A DNA stretch of 62,202 nt from assembly GCA_022771695.1 (NCBI GenBank), contig JALEKJ010000047.1:1-62202 (forward strand). The letters run 5' to 3'. The DNA comes from Roseburia sp. Lineage in GTDB: Bacteria > Bacillota > Clostridia > Lachnospirales > Lachnospiraceae. Of the stretch, positions 47,943-56,807 are shown in pieces. The first letter of the stretch is position 1. Each line of letters opens with the position of its first letter. Under the pieces are notes generated by a model, which was given only the letters and a program-made list of their open reading frames with translations, made no database searches and was not told the DNA's origin. The position numbers and the translations under genes were made by a program.

Positions 47943-49754
47943 TTAGTCCTCGTCCAGTTTCAGTACACTCATAAATGCCTCCTGTGGGATTTCCACGTTG
48001 CCCACCTGACGCATACGCTTCTTTCCTTCCTTCTGCTTTTCCAGAAGCTTTCTCTTACGGGAAATATCTCCGCCGTAACACTTAGCGAGCACATCCTTAC
48101 GCATCGCCTTTACGGTCTCGCGGGCGATAACCTTACCGCCGACTGCCGCCTGAATCGGAATCTCAAACAGGTGTCTTGGGATTTCCTCTTTTAAACGCTC
48201 ACACATTCTTCTGCCACGCTCATAAGCACTATCCTTAAATACGATAAAGGACAATGCATCCACCTGTTCCCGATTAATCAATATATCAAGCTTCACTAAT
48301 TCAGAACGCTCATAGCCCTTTAACTCATAGTCAAATGATGCATAACCTCTGGACCGCGATTTGAGCGCATCAAAAAAATCATAGATAATCTCGTTAAGCG
48401 GCAAATCATACTTGATGAGCGCACGCGTCTCCTCAAGGTACTCCATACTGATATAGACGCCACGACGCTCCTGGCAGAGTGTCATAATAGCTCCGACATA
48501 ATCACTGGTGACCATAATCTCCGCAGATACAACCGGCTCCTCCATATACTCAATCTCCGATGGGTCAGGTAGATTCGATGGATTCGTAAGCTCGATGACC
48601 GTACCGTCCGTCTTGTGTACTTTATAGATAACGCCCGGTGCTGTCGTCACAAGGTCAAGATTGAACTCGCGCTCTAAGCGCTCCTGAATAATCTCCAAGT
48701 GTAAAAGTCCAAGGAACCCGCAGCGGAATCCGAAGCCCAATGCAAGAGAAGTCTCCGGCTCATACTGAAGCGATGCATCGTTAATCTGAAGCTTTTCGAG
48801 TGCATCTCTCAAATCCGGATACTTCGCACTGTCCGCCGGATACATACCACAGTAAACCATTGGATTCACCTTCTTATATCCCGGCAATGGCTCTGCACAC
48901 GGGTGGGCTGCATTCGTTACCGTATCACCGACACGTGTATCCCGTACATTCTTGATACTTGCACAAATATAACCGACCATGCCCGCAGACAATTCCTCAC
49001 AAGGAATAAACTGTCCCGCTCCAAAATATCCGACCTCCGTCACCTCAGACTGTGCACCGGTTGCCATCATAAGAATCGGGTCACCGACTTTGACAGTTCC
49101 CTCCTTCACACGGCAGAACACGATAACGCCCTTATAGGAATCATATAGTGCATCAAAAATCAATGCCTGAAGCGGTGCCGCGGGGTCACCTGTCGGTGCA
49201 GGAATCTTCTCTACAATCTGCTCTAACACCTGGTCAATATTCAGTCCCGTTTTCGCAGAAATACGAGGTGCATCCGCTGCCTCGATACCGATAACGTCCT
49301 CGATTTCTTTTACAACCTCATCCGGCTGCGCACTCGGCAAATCAATCTTGTTGATGACAGGCATAACATCCAAATCGTGGTCTAACGCCAGATACACATT
49401 CGCCAAAGTCTGTGCCTCCACCCCCTGTGCAGCATCCACGACAAGAATCGCTCCGTCACAGGCTGCAAGGCTTCGTGACACCTCATAGTTAAAGTCCACG
49501 TGTCCCGGTGTATCAATTAAGTTGAAGATATACTCTTCGCCGTCCTTTGCCTTGTAAATAATACGGACTGCCTGAGACTTGATGGTGATTCCACGCTCAC
49601 GCTCTAAGTCCATGTTGTCGAGAACCTGTGCCTGCATCTCGCGACTGGTCAGCGTTCCGGTACTCTCTATAATACGATCGGCAAGTGTAGATTTGCCGTG
49701 ATCGATATGTGCTATTATACAAAAATTACGAATTTTGCTCTGATCGATTGACAT
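47943..49754 (-). CDS. lepA: Elongation factor 4 (LepA), ribosomal back-translocase
   Basis: LepA is a ribosome-binding GTPase that back-translocates or remodels stalled ribosomes. The 603-residue protein has the G1 motif [10 protein letters not shown] near its start, [16 protein letters not shown] and NKID, EF-G-like domains, and the LepA-specific C-terminal domain ending in [19 protein letters not shown] 49754 follows AGGAGG and gives the normal length. Its promoter is at 49818-49847. Confidence 0.97.
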   Translation of the reverse strand: MSIDQSKIRNFCIIAHIDHGKSTLADRIIESTGTLTSREMQAQVLDNMDLERERGITIKSQAVRIIYKAKDGEEYIFNLIDTPGHVDFNYEVSRSLAACDGAILVVDAAQGVEAQTLANVYLALDHDLDVMPVINKIDLPSAQPDEVVKEIEDVIGIEAADAPRISAKTGLNIDQVLEQIVEKIPAPTGDPAAPLQALIFDALYDSYKGVIVFCRVKEGTVKVGDPILMMATGAQSEVTEVGYFGAGQFIPCEELSAGMVGYICASIKNVRDTRVGDTVTNAAHPCAEPLPGYKKVNPMVYCGMYPADSAKYPDLRDALEKLQINDASLQYEPETSLALGFGFRCGFLGLLHLEIIQERLEREFNLDLVTTAPGVIYKVHKTDGTVIELTNPSNLPDPSEIEYMEEPVVSAEIMVTSDYVGAIMTLCQERRGVYISMEYLEETRALIKYDLPLNEIIYDFFDALKSRSRGYASFDYELKGYERSELVKLDILINREQVDALSFIVFKDSAYERGRRMCERLKEEIPRHLFEIPIQAAVGGKVIARETVKAMRKDVLAKCYGGDISRKRKLLEKQKEGKKRMRQVGNVEIPQEAFMSVLKLDED

Positions 49755-49817
49755 GTCTTTCCTCCTGGTTTGCAATGCCACTTAGGAGCCCACGGCTCTC
49801 TCATTGCTCTCCTGCCC

Positions 49818-49847
49818 ATTATACGTGATGAGGCAAAGAAGCGTCAA
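49818..49847 (-). promoter_or_regulatory. Promoter of lepA
   Basis: TTGACG and TATAAT are 18 bases apart on the minus strand, 63 bases before the lepA start codon. Confidence 0.78.
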
Positions 49848-49883
49848 GTAAATTGCCGTCCCTCTGGATTTTTTGCCAAATTA

Positions 49884-49892
49884 TGCTATAAT
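49884..49892 (+). promoter_or_regulatory. Extended -10 promoter of a putative small RNA
   Basis: TGCTATAAT is a perfect extended -10 on the plus strand, divergent from lepA. No good -35 is seen. Confidence 0.55.
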
Positions 49893-49898
49893 ATTGTT

Positions 49899-50006
49899 CG
49901 GCAGTATCATATTGCCATGGGTTTTGTCGAATTTGAGAAAACCCTCTTCTTAAGAAAAGAACCCCTGACATAGTGGCTGCAAACACCATGTCAGGGGTTC
50001 TTTTTT
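49899..50006 (+). ncRNA. Putative small RNA of about 108 bases, ending in a strong terminator
   Basis: Transcription from the extended -10 at 49884-49892 would run about 108 bases to the terminator. The 5' part can form GGCAGTATCATATTGCC. A frame of 18 codons (49917-49973) lacks a ribosome site and runs into the terminator stem, so a peptide is unlikely. Together with the promoters and terminator it explains most of the 345-bp gap between lepA and cysK. No known RNA family is recognised; 6S and SRP signatures are absent. Confidence 0.4.
49957..50006. terminator. Strong bidirectional terminator downstream of cysK and the small RNA
   Basis: AAGAACCCCTGACAT (957-971) and its exact complement (988-1002 of the same block) form a 15-bp perfect stem with a 16-base loop, then six T on the plus strand. 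An A-rich flank on the other side makes it able to serve cysK on the minus strand too. Confidence 0.9.
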
Positions 50007-50099
50007 CAATTCATAGGAAAGGATTTGCTGTATTAATATGTGAAAACGTATGACTCGCCTATAAATCAAAAATATTCCGCGAGTATGCGCACTCGTATG

Positions 50100-51032
50100 T
50101 TAATCTTGAAAAAGCGGTGTCGAATAGTAACGATCCCCACTGTCCGGCAACAATGTCACCACGGTCTTGCCTTTGTTCTCCGGTCTTTTTGCCCAGTCAA
50201 CCGCTGCCTTTAACGCTGCGCCGGAGGATATGCCGACCAGCAAACCTTCTTCTTTTGCAATCGCCTTCGCATATGTATATGCATCTGCGTCTTCCACCGT
50301 TATAATCTCGTCATAGATTTCTGTATTAAGTGTCTTTGGCACAAATCCTGCCCCGATTCCCTGAATTGCATGTGTTCCGCCCACTCCCTTCGAGAGAAAC
50401 GGTGATGCTGCCGGTTCCATGGCAATAATCTGCACCTTTGGATTCTTTTCTTTCAAATATTCACCGACTCCGCTAATCGTACCACCGGTTCCTACACCTG
50501 CAACAAATGCATCAATGACACCGTCCGTATCTTCCCAGATTTCAGGTCCGGTCGTCTTATAATGTGCCGCCGGATTTGCCGGATTCTCAAACTGCCCGGC
50601 AATAAAGCTGTCAGGAATCTCCTTTGCAAGCTCCTCTGCCTTTACAATGGCTCCTGCCATACCCTTTGCCCCATCGGAAAGCACAATCTCAGCACCATAT
50701 GCCTTAATGATATTCCTACGCTCTACGCTCATCGTCTCCGGAAGCACGATAATCACACGATATCCTTTTGTCGCAGCAATTGCTGCCAATCCGATTCCCG
50801 TATTGCCGGAGGTCGGCTCAATGATAGTCGCGCCCTCTTTTAAGACACCTCTGCGCTCTGCATCTTCTATCATCTCCCTCGCCACCCGGTCTTTTGCACT
50901 TCCTGCAGGATTTATGTATTCAAGCTTTGCCAGTATTCTTGCCGACAGCTCATACTTCTCTTCGATATGCTGCAATTCTACCAACGGCGTGTGCCCAATC
51001 AACTCATATGCGCTCTTATATATCCTTGCCAT
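50100..51032 (-). CDS. cysK: Cysteine synthase (O-acetylserine sulfhydrylase)
   Basis: CysK makes cysteine from O-acetylserine and sulfide with PLP. The 310-residue protein has the PLP-lysine motif NPAGSAKDR near residue 41-49, the substrate loop TSGNTG, and the glycine-rich phosphate loop GTGGTISG. It overlaps the Rrf2 gene upstream by 17 bp and is the last gene of the nifS operon, so sulfur assimilation and Fe-S assembly are expressed together. An Rrf2 regulator of the CymR kind next to cysK fits control by cysteine status. Confidence 0.95.
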   Translation of the reverse strand: MARIYKSAYELIGHTPLVELQHIEEKYELSARILAKLEYINPAGSAKDRVAREMIEDAERRGVLKEGATIIEPTSGNTGIGLAAIAATKGYRVIIVLPETMSVERRNIIKAYGAEIVLSDGAKGMAGAIVKAEELAKEIPDSFIAGQFENPANPAAHYKTTGPEIWEDTDGVIDAFVAGVGTGGTISGVGEYLKEKNPKVQIIAMEPAASPFLSKGVGGTHAIQGIGAGFVPKTLNTEIYDEIITVEDADAYTYAKAIAKEEGLLVGISSGAALKAAVDWAKRPENKGKTVVTLLPDSGDRYYSTPLFQD

Positions 51033-51465
51033 CGTTGTCTCCTTTGCCCTGTTTGCTTTTTTGAATCTCCACCAAATCCGCCAGTGTCATATTCTCCACG
51101 ACATCATTTACTGCCTGATTCAAACGCTTCCATACTTCCACAGTGGCACATTCTCCCTCTCGTTCACAGAGCAGTGCGTCCTCTTCTACACACGGTACAG
51201 GTGCAAGGCTGCCCTCGGTAAGCCTCAAAATCATCCCCACCGTATATTCTTCCGGTTTTTTCTTAAGGGAATATCCCCCCTGCGGCCCTCGCACACTCCG
51301 CACATACCCCGCTTTATTCAAGATAGAAATAATCTGCTCCAAATATTTGTCGGATATCTCCTGTCTCGCCGCAATATCCTTGATTCTGATAACACTGTTC
51401 TCGCCGTTCATTGCCAAATCCAACATAAGACGCAATGCATATCTGCCTTTTGTAGAAATCCTCAT
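51016..51465 (-). CDS. Rrf2-family regulator with three cysteines (CymR/IscR-like), copy A
   Basis: A 149-residue winged-helix regulator. It starts [18 protein letters not shown], as typical Rrf2 proteins do, and has the recognition region [19 protein letters not shown]. Near residues 93-108 it carries three cysteines ([18 protein letters not shown]), the pattern that holds an Fe-S cluster in IscR. It overlaps cysK by 17 bp and follows a paralogue by 21 bp. It may control the operon's own dyad at 54217-54242. Confidence 0.9.
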   Translation of the reverse strand: MRISTKGRYALRLMLDLAMNGENSVIRIKDIAARQEISDKYLEQIISILNKAGYVRSVRGPQGGYSLKKKPEEYTVGMILRLTEGSLAPVPCVEEDALLCEREGECATVEVWKRLNQAVNDVVENMTLADLVEIQKSKQGKGDNDGKDI

Positions 51466-51486
51466 ATCTTCATCCTCGCTTCTATG

Positions 51487-51900
51487 CTACGCCTGCTGCC
51501 ACGCAACCAGCTCTGCAAGCGTTACATTGTCTACTACGTCCCGAATTGCTTTGTCCACTTTCTCCCAAAGCAGAATCGTCGCACACTGCCCATGCTTGGG
51601 GCAATCCACCTTGCCGGAAGACAGGCACTCAACCGGCGCCAATGATCCCTCCGTAAGGCGAAGCACATCTCCGATGACATACTCTTCCAGCGGCTTCGTC
51701 AAACGATATCCTCCCTGAAAGCCACGGCTGCTGCTCACATAGCCTGCCTTATTTAAAATGGAAATAATCTGCTCCGTATATTTTACAGAAATCTCCTGTC
51801 TGGTTGCAATTTCTTTTACGGACACTGGATGCTCTGTTCCGTTGACCGCCAAATCATAAAGAATATGAATCGCATATCTTCCCTTTGTCGTTATCTTCAC
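51487..51900 (-). CDS. Rrf2-family regulator with three cysteines, copy B
   Basis: A 137-residue paralogue of the next gene. GTG 51900 is chosen because the protein then starts VKITTKGRYAIHILYDLA, aligning exactly with copy A; earlier starts add residues that copy A lacks. The helix-turn-helix ([19 protein letters not shown]) and three cysteines (ECLSSGKVDCPKHGQCAT) are kept, with the Cys spacing changed. Two Fe-S-type Rrf2 regulators in tandem suggest division of labour between Fe-S and cysteine sensing. The true start needs proof. Confidence 0.88.
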   Translation of the reverse strand: MKITTKGRYAIHILYDLAVNGTEHPVSVKEIATRQEISVKYTEQIISILNKAGYVSSSRGFQGGYRLTKPLEEYVIGDVLRLTEGSLAPVECLSSGKVDCPKHGQCATILLWEKVDKAIRDVVDNVTLAELVAWQQA

Positions 51901-51919
51901 TCGTATCCATACCCCTTTC

Positions 51920-52477
51920 TTATGCAAAAAGTTCCTCAAAGTCTTCTTTTAAGAAGCGATGATAAAACGCGTGTCCTGCATCGAACTTCACACAATAACG
52001 ATATGCATCCGGTACACCGTCCGCAAAAAAGAGAACATCGTCAAAATCATCACTTCCAATGTGAATACACGCTACCTGCTCTGAGAATTTTGCAAAAACA
52101 TCCTGCACATCCGAAAGCGTAGTTCCATGACTGCCAAAGCATTGAATCAATTCTTCCAGAAAAAGATTCTCATTCCAATGCTCATGCACATACGTTGCTC
52201 CCTGTGCCGGAATCAGAAAACAGATACGCTTCCCGCTGCACCTTGTGACCTTGATTTCTCCCAGCGTGTCTGTCACATAGCTTTCAAACGGCGCAAGCGC
52301 CTGCATCACCGTTTCGCAGGAGCGTTCCTTAAGTCCAAGAATATGTCCGATGGAAGCACACGGCGAATAGAACCGGATGGTTTCCTTTTCATATCCGAGT
52401 TTTAACTGCTCCTCTAAAATCATATCGCACAGATAGTCCCTCAGCCTGTCAAAATCTGCTCTTGTGCACTTTTCCAT
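51920..52477 (-). CDS. Conserved protein of unknown function in the Fe-S operon
   Basis: A 185-residue soluble protein with acidic N and C termini and several scattered cysteines (CTRAD, YLCDM, YSPCAS, RSCET, TRCSG, RICF, IQCF, VACI, YCV). It has no membrane segment or recognised domain. It may be the family Pfam calls DUF3877, from memory and unverified. It lies 3 bp after nifU and overlaps the upstream start options of Rrf2 copy B, so it is in the operon. Cysteine richness and position suggest a helper of Fe-S assembly, which is inference only. Confidence 0.65.
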   Translation of the reverse strand: MEKCTRADFDRLRDYLCDMILEEQLKLGYEKETIRFYSPCASIGHILGLKERSCETVMQALAPFESYVTDTLGEIKVTRCSGKRICFLIPAQGATYVHEHWNENLFLEELIQCFGSHGTTLSDVQDVFAKFSEQVACIHIGSDDFDDVLFFADGVPDAYRYCVKFDAGHAFYHRFLKEDFEELFA

Positions 52478-52480
52478 GGA

Positions 52481-52918
52481 TTAATACTCTTCCTCTTCTT
52501 CGCCTTCGCTGATATCATTCTTCGGCTTCTCAAGCCCCTCAATCTTGATACCGTTCTTCTCTGCATAATCCCAAAGTGCTGCATGAATTGCTTCCTCTGC
52601 CAAAAGAGAGCAGTGCACTTTTACCGGTGGAAGTCCGTCAAGTGCTTCCATAACTGCCTTATTTGTAATCTGGAGAGCCTCATAGATGGTCTTGCCCTTT
52701 ACAAGCTCGGTTGCCATGCTGCTGGTTGCCACTGCGGCACCGCAGCCGAAGGTCTTAAACTTACACTCGCGAATTACCTGATTCTCATCAATATCGAGAT
52801 ACATGCGCATGATATCTCCGCACTTTGCGTTGCCGACAGTACCGACGCCGCTGGCATTCTCAATCTCGCCTACATTTCTTGGATTCTGAAAATGGTCCAT
52901 AACTTTTTCACTATACAT
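52481..52918 (-). CDS. nifU: NifU/IscU-type Fe-S cluster scaffold
   Basis: The scaffold on which Fe-S clusters are built before transfer. The 145-residue protein has the three invariant cysteines in NAKCGDIM, TFGCGAAVATSS and KVHCSLLAEEAI, with the aspartate of CGD. Its tail is acidic (EGEEEEEY). It is 84 bp after the cysteine desulfurase, the usual partner. It is the N-terminal-type NifU found in Clostridia and not SufU, which has an extra insertion. Confidence 0.93.
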   Translation of the reverse strand: MYSEKVMDHFQNPRNVGEIENASGVGTVGNAKCGDIMRMYLDIDENQVIRECKFKTFGCGAAVATSSMATELVKGKTIYEALQITNKAVMEALDGLPPVKVHCSLLAEEAIHAALWDYAEKNGIKIEGLEKPKNDISEGEEEEEY

Positions 52919-53002
52919 ATCTGAATATCTCTCTTTCTATCTTTCTATCCTGCACTCTTGCTTTCTTCTTTATCGCCATATGTGCTTTCCGCACATGTTT
53001 TT

Positions 53003-54187
53003 TTAGGAATTTTTCTTCACAAAATCCTCATAAAGCGGAGACATGCTCCGTAAACGCTCCACAATCTGCTTGAGATTGTCCACTACAAAGTCAGCATCCT
53101 CCATAGTCGTCTCATCGCTGATGGTCAGACGCAGCGAACCGTGCGCAATCTCATGCGGCAGTCCGATTGCCAAAAGAACATGAGACGGGTCTAAGGAGCC
53201 CGAGGTGCATGCAGAACCGCTGGATGCGCAGATTCCCTTGCCGTCAAGCATAATCAGCATGGATTCTCCCTCAATAAACTGGAAGCTGAAATTGACATTG
53301 TTCGGCAGGCGCTTCTCTCTGTCACCGTTTAGCTTTGCATACGGAATCTCTTTCTCGATACGTGCAATCAAATGATTTCTCACTGCGCGCTCAGCCTCCG
53401 TACGTTCTTTCATATTTCCGGTAGCAATCTCTGCTGCCTTTGCAAGACCGATGATACCGGTCACGTTCTCTGTACCGGCTCTTCTTCTTCTCTCCTGTGC
53501 ACCGCCGTGTACAAAAGAACGAATTTTCACACCCTTGCGAATATAGAGGAATCCGATTCCCTTTGGTCCGTTGATTTTGTGACCGCTGGTACTCATCATA
53601 TCGATGTTCATCGCTTCGACATCAATCGGCACCTGCGTATATGCCTGTACCGCATCTGTATGGAATAATACACCGTGTTCATGTGCAATCTTACCAATCT
53701 CTGCAATCGGTTCGATGGTTCCAATCTCATTGTTGGCAAACATCACAGATATCAAAATGGTATCCGGGCGAATTGCTTTCTCCAATGCATCCAAATCTAC
53801 CAGACCGTTCTCATCCACATCCAGATAGGTCACTTCAAAGCCCCTCTGCTCTAAGTACTCACAGGTATGCAGAATTGCGTGATGCTCAATCTTTGTCGTA
53901 ATAATATGCTTACCCTTTGTCTCATATGCCTCTGCAGTTGCCTTTAACGCCCAATTATCAGACTCAGAACCGCCTGCGGTAAAGTAAATGTTCTCTGCTG
54001 CCGTGTTGATTGTCTTTGCAATCAGCTCACGCGCATCGGTAATTGCCTTTTTATTCTCAGCAGAAATGCTGTATATGCTCGATGGATTACCAAATTTTTC
54101 TGTAAAGTAAGGAAGCATCGCCTCTAATACTTCCGGCTTCACCGGTGTTGTTGCTGCGTTATCCATATAAATAATCTTCTTTTCCAT
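53003..54187 (-). CDS. nifS: NifS/IscS-type cysteine desulfurase
   Basis: A PLP enzyme that takes sulfur from cysteine for Fe-S clusters. The 394-residue protein has MDNAATTPV at the start, the PLP-lysine in TSGHKINGPKG near residue 205, and the catalytic loop Cys in SSGSACTSGSLDPSHVL near residue 325. It is the first gene of the nifS-nifU-unknown-rrf2-rrf2-cysK operon. The message leader contains a perfect 10-bp dyad, the likely Rrf2 operator. Confidence 0.95.
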   Translation of the reverse strand: MEKKIIYMDNAATTPVKPEVLEAMLPYFTEKFGNPSSIYSISAENKKAITDARELIAKTINTAAENIYFTAGGSESDNWALKATAEAYETKGKHIITTKIEHHAILHTCEYLEQRGFEVTYLDVDENGLVDLDALEKAIRPDTILISVMFANNEIGTIEPIAEIGKIAHEHGVLFHTDAVQAYTQVPIDVEAMNIDMMSTSGHKINGPKGIGFLYIRKGVKIRSFVHGGAQERRRRAGTENVTGIIGLAKAAEIATGNMKERTEAERAVRNHLIARIEKEIPYAKLNGDREKRLPNNVNFSFQFIEGESMLIMLDGKGICASSGSACTSGSLDPSHVLLAIGLPHEIAHGSLRLTISDETTMEDADFVVDNLKQIVERLRSMSPLYEDFVKKNS

Positions 54188-54216
54188 ATGATTACACCAT
54201 GTCCTTCTTGTCTTAT

Positions 54217-54242
54217 TTCATATCATAGTTGTATGATATGAA
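54217..54242. promoter_or_regulatory. Perfect dyad at the start of the nifS operon, likely Rrf2 operator
   Basis: TTCATATCAT-AGTTGT-ATGATATGAA is a perfect 10-bp inverted repeat that begins three bases beyond the -10 element, so it covers the transcription start. This is a classic repressor position. Two Rrf2 genes in the same operon are the obvious candidates. Confidence 0.72.
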
Positions 54243-54244
54243 TT

Positions 54245-54273
54245 ATGTTAGTACCATTCGCTCTGTTTGTCAA
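54245..54273 (-). promoter_or_regulatory. Promoter of the nifS operon
   Basis: TTGACA and TAACAT are 17 bases apart on the minus strand, immediately upstream of the dyad. Confidence 0.8.
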
Positions 54274-54314
54274 CACAAAAATCCGCCTCTTTGCGCATGT
54301 ACTTAATTCTGTGC

Positions 54315-54347
54315 AAAAAACAAAAAAAGCGACAAAGCTTTTTCGCT
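54315..54347 (-). terminator. Terminator of murE
   Basis: AGCGA...TCGCT arms with an inner AAAGCTTT on the minus strand are followed by TTTTTTTG and six more T. It lies about 15 bp after the murE stop. Confidence 0.8.
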
Positions 54348-54361
54348 CTGCCGCCAAATGT

Positions 54362-55888
54362 TTACCTCTTGCCTTCCTTTATTTCATCCAAAATTTCTGC
54401 AACCGCCTCACGCTCATCAAAGTGATATTTCACACCCTTGATTTCCTGATAATCCTCATGCCCTTTTCCGAGCAGCACAATCATATCTCCCGGCTGTGCG
54501 TTCTTGATGCAATAGGCAATCGCTTCTTTTCTGTCATCAATCTCGATGAATTTACCATTGCTTCTCGCAAGCCCCACCTGAATATCTTTATTGATATCAC
54601 GAATCTCCTCATCACGCGGATTGTCGCAGGTAAGCACGCACAGATCCGCCATCTCACCGGTTACCTCACCCATATCGTAACGGCGCAGCTTGGAACGGTT
54701 GCCACCACCGCCATAAACACAAATCAAACGTCTGGGATGATATTCTAACAACGTTGTCAGAACGCTTCTCGTACTCACCTCGTTATGTGCATAGTCGATA
54801 ATCAAATAGTAATCCTTTGACACCGGAAGCATCTCCACGCGTCCTTTGACCTGCACTTTTTCCAATCCCTCTAAGATTGCCTTCTGTGGAATATCCGCCA
54901 AATGGCAGACAAGCATGGTCACCAGCGAGTTATAAACCGAGAATCTGCCCGGAATGTGTACCTTCGCCTCACAGGACATCACGCCTTCCACCATAAAGTG
55001 CATACCGAGTTTTCCGTCCTCATTGATAAATCCGATATCGTAAGCCCGAAGATCAATGTGCTTCTCTTTTCCCGGCACATAAGTCATCTGTTCTGTCTCA
55101 TCTGCATTCGCGGCTGAGAATCTCCGTACCTCGCATGTATGACCTTTTAAAATTTCCTCACAGTGCTCATCATCCACGTTTACGATACCCACCCTACACT
55201 GCCTAAAAAGCAGGCTCTTGCACGCTAAATATTCCTCGAACGATTCATGCTCCGCCGGTCCGATATGATCCGGTGAAAGATTCGTAAATACGCCATAATC
55301 AAACATGATTCCGGCAGTACGATCAAGCTTTAACCCTTGGGAAGAAACCTCCATCACCACATACTCACATCCGGCTTCTACCATTGCTGCAAACATGCGA
55401 TGAAGCTCATAGGACTCCGGTGTCGTATTCTTAGACGGAATCTGCTCATCACCAATCAAAGCGCCGATGGTTCCAATCAATCCCACCTTCTTGCCTGCCA
55501 TCTCAAGAACGTTCTTTATCATATAGGTTGTCGTCGTCTTTCCTTTTGTTCCGGTCAGACCAATGGTAATAAGCTTGCGGTCAGGATAATCAAACAACGC
55601 TGCAGACATATACGCCAGCGCCCTGCGCGCGGACTCCACTTTAATAACGGTGATATGCGCCGGAATCTGTCTCACTTTTTCCTCTTTCTCTAATACAATG
55701 ACCGATGCACCCTTTTCTATCGCATCCGGAATGTACTTATGACCATCCGTCACAGCGCCAACCATACATACAAATGCCGTATCCTTGGCAAGCTTTCTGG
55801 AATCGTAGATTATATCCCTAACCTCAACGTCCATGCTGCCCTGCAGGCACTCATATTCCAACTCTTTACAAATCTGACTTAACTTCAT
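54362..55888 (-). CDS. murE: UDP-MurNAc-tripeptide synthetase MurE, DAP-type
   Basis: MurE adds the third residue to the peptidoglycan stem peptide. The 508-residue ligase has the ATP loop GTKGKTTTTYM near residues 113-123, and the amino-acid-selecting motif DNPRDEE near 400. An Arg in that motif is the mark of meso-diaminopimelate users, in line with dapF directly upstream. ATG 55888 follows GAGGG and gives normal length. It lies 44 bp after dapF on the same strand. Confidence 0.94.
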   Translation of the reverse strand: MKLSQICKELEYECLQGSMDVEVRDIIYDSRKLAKDTAFVCMVGAVTDGHKYIPDAIEKGASVIVLEKEEKVRQIPAHITVIKVESARRALAYMSAALFDYPDRKLITIGLTGTKGKTTTTYMIKNVLEMAGKKVGLIGTIGALIGDEQIPSKNTTPESYELHRMFAAMVEAGCEYVVMEVSSQGLKLDRTAGIMFDYGVFTNLSPDHIGPAEHESFEEYLACKSLLFRQCRVGIVNVDDEHCEEILKGHTCEVRRFSAANADETEQMTYVPGKEKHIDLRAYDIGFINEDGKLGMHFMVEGVMSCEAKVHIPGRFSVYNSLVTMLVCHLADIPQKAILEGLEKVQVKGRVEMLPVSKDYYLIIDYAHNEVSTRSVLTTLLEYHPRRLICVYGGGGNRSKLRRYDMGEVTGEMADLCVLTCDNPRDEEIRDINKDIQVGLARSNGKFIEIDDRKEAIAYCIKNAQPGDMIVLLGKGHEDYQEIKGVKYHFDEREAVAEILDEIKEGKR

Positions 55889-55932
55889 TTTTCCCTCGTT
55901 TCTGCACGAAAAAGTCCGCAAAGCGGACTTTT

Positions 55933-56784
55933 CTATCCGATAATCTTTGATGCGTCAATCTCCGCTTCAAACACCGTATTGGACGGACCTGTCATAAACA
56001 AATGATTCGTCGCCTCATCCCACTCAATCAACAGCGGTCCGCCAATCTGTTCCACCGTTACCTTGCGATCCAAACGCCCGGTCAGCACACCTGCCACGAC
56101 CGCGGTCGCACATCCGGTTCCGCATCCGATGGTCTCTCCGGTTCCACGCTCCCATTCGCGTATCTTAATGTAATCGCGTCTCACAAACTCTGCGAATGTA
56201 ACATTCGTCTTATTTGGAAACAGTTCTGTCATATACTCGATTGTCCTGCCGTAACGCTCCACATCCAGGTCCGCCACGGAATCCACATACATCGCACAGT
56301 GCGGATTGCCCCATGATACCGCCGTGATTTGAAATGTCTTATCTAATACAGTTACCGGCTGCTCGATAAACTCGGGCTGCTCTGTCTTAACCGGAATCAC
56401 TTTTGTCGATAAACGTGGTTCTCCGATATCCGCACGGATATTTGATACCAATCCATCCGTCACCGTAAGGGTCAGATGCTGCATACCGCCCAGCGTCTCG
56501 ATGACAAGCTCGGTCTTGTCCGTCAATCTATGGTCATAGACATACTTGCCGACGCTGCGAAGTGCATTGCCACACATCTCGCCTTCTGTCCCATCCGGAT
56601 TAAACATCCGCATACGGAAATCTCCCTTGTCTGACGGGCAGATTAACACCATGCCGTCCGAGCCGATTGCAAAGTGGCGGTCACTGACAAAACGCGCCAG
56701 TTCTGGCAGATTCTTTAGTTCCTGATGAATGGCATCGATATATACATAGTCATTGCCATATGCCTGCATTTTTGTAAATCGCAT
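55933..56784 (-). CDS. dapF: Diaminopimelate epimerase
   Basis: DapF converts LL- to meso-diaminopimelate, used for lysine and by MurE. The 283-residue protein has the two active-site cysteines in EMCGNALRS (near residue 72) and GCGTGCATA (near residue 220). The N-terminal FTKMQAYGNDYVYID motif is normal. GAGGAAG precedes the ATG. It is between the transsulfuration gene (23 bp upstream) and murE, so the three may be one transcript. Confidence 0.96.
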   Translation of the reverse strand: MRFTKMQAYGNDYVYIDAIHQELKNLPELARFVSDRHFAIGSDGMVLICPSDKGDFRMRMFNPDGTEGEMCGNALRSVGKYVYDHRLTDKTELVIETLGGMQHLTLTVTDGLVSNIRADIGEPRLSTKVIPVKTEQPEFIEQPVTVLDKTFQITAVSWGNPHCAMYVDSVADLDVERYGRTIEYMTELFPNKTNVTFAEFVRRDYIKIREWERGTGETIGCGTGCATAVVAGVLTGRLDRKVTVEQIGGPLLIEWDEATNHLFMTGPSNTVFEAEIDASKIIG

Positions 56785-56807
56785 CTTTTCTTCCTCTTCT
56801 ATATTCT

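Noticed and set aside
49917-49973. 18-codon frame in the lepA-cysK gap
   Set aside because: No ribosome site, and the end lies in the terminator stem; a small RNA explains the region better.
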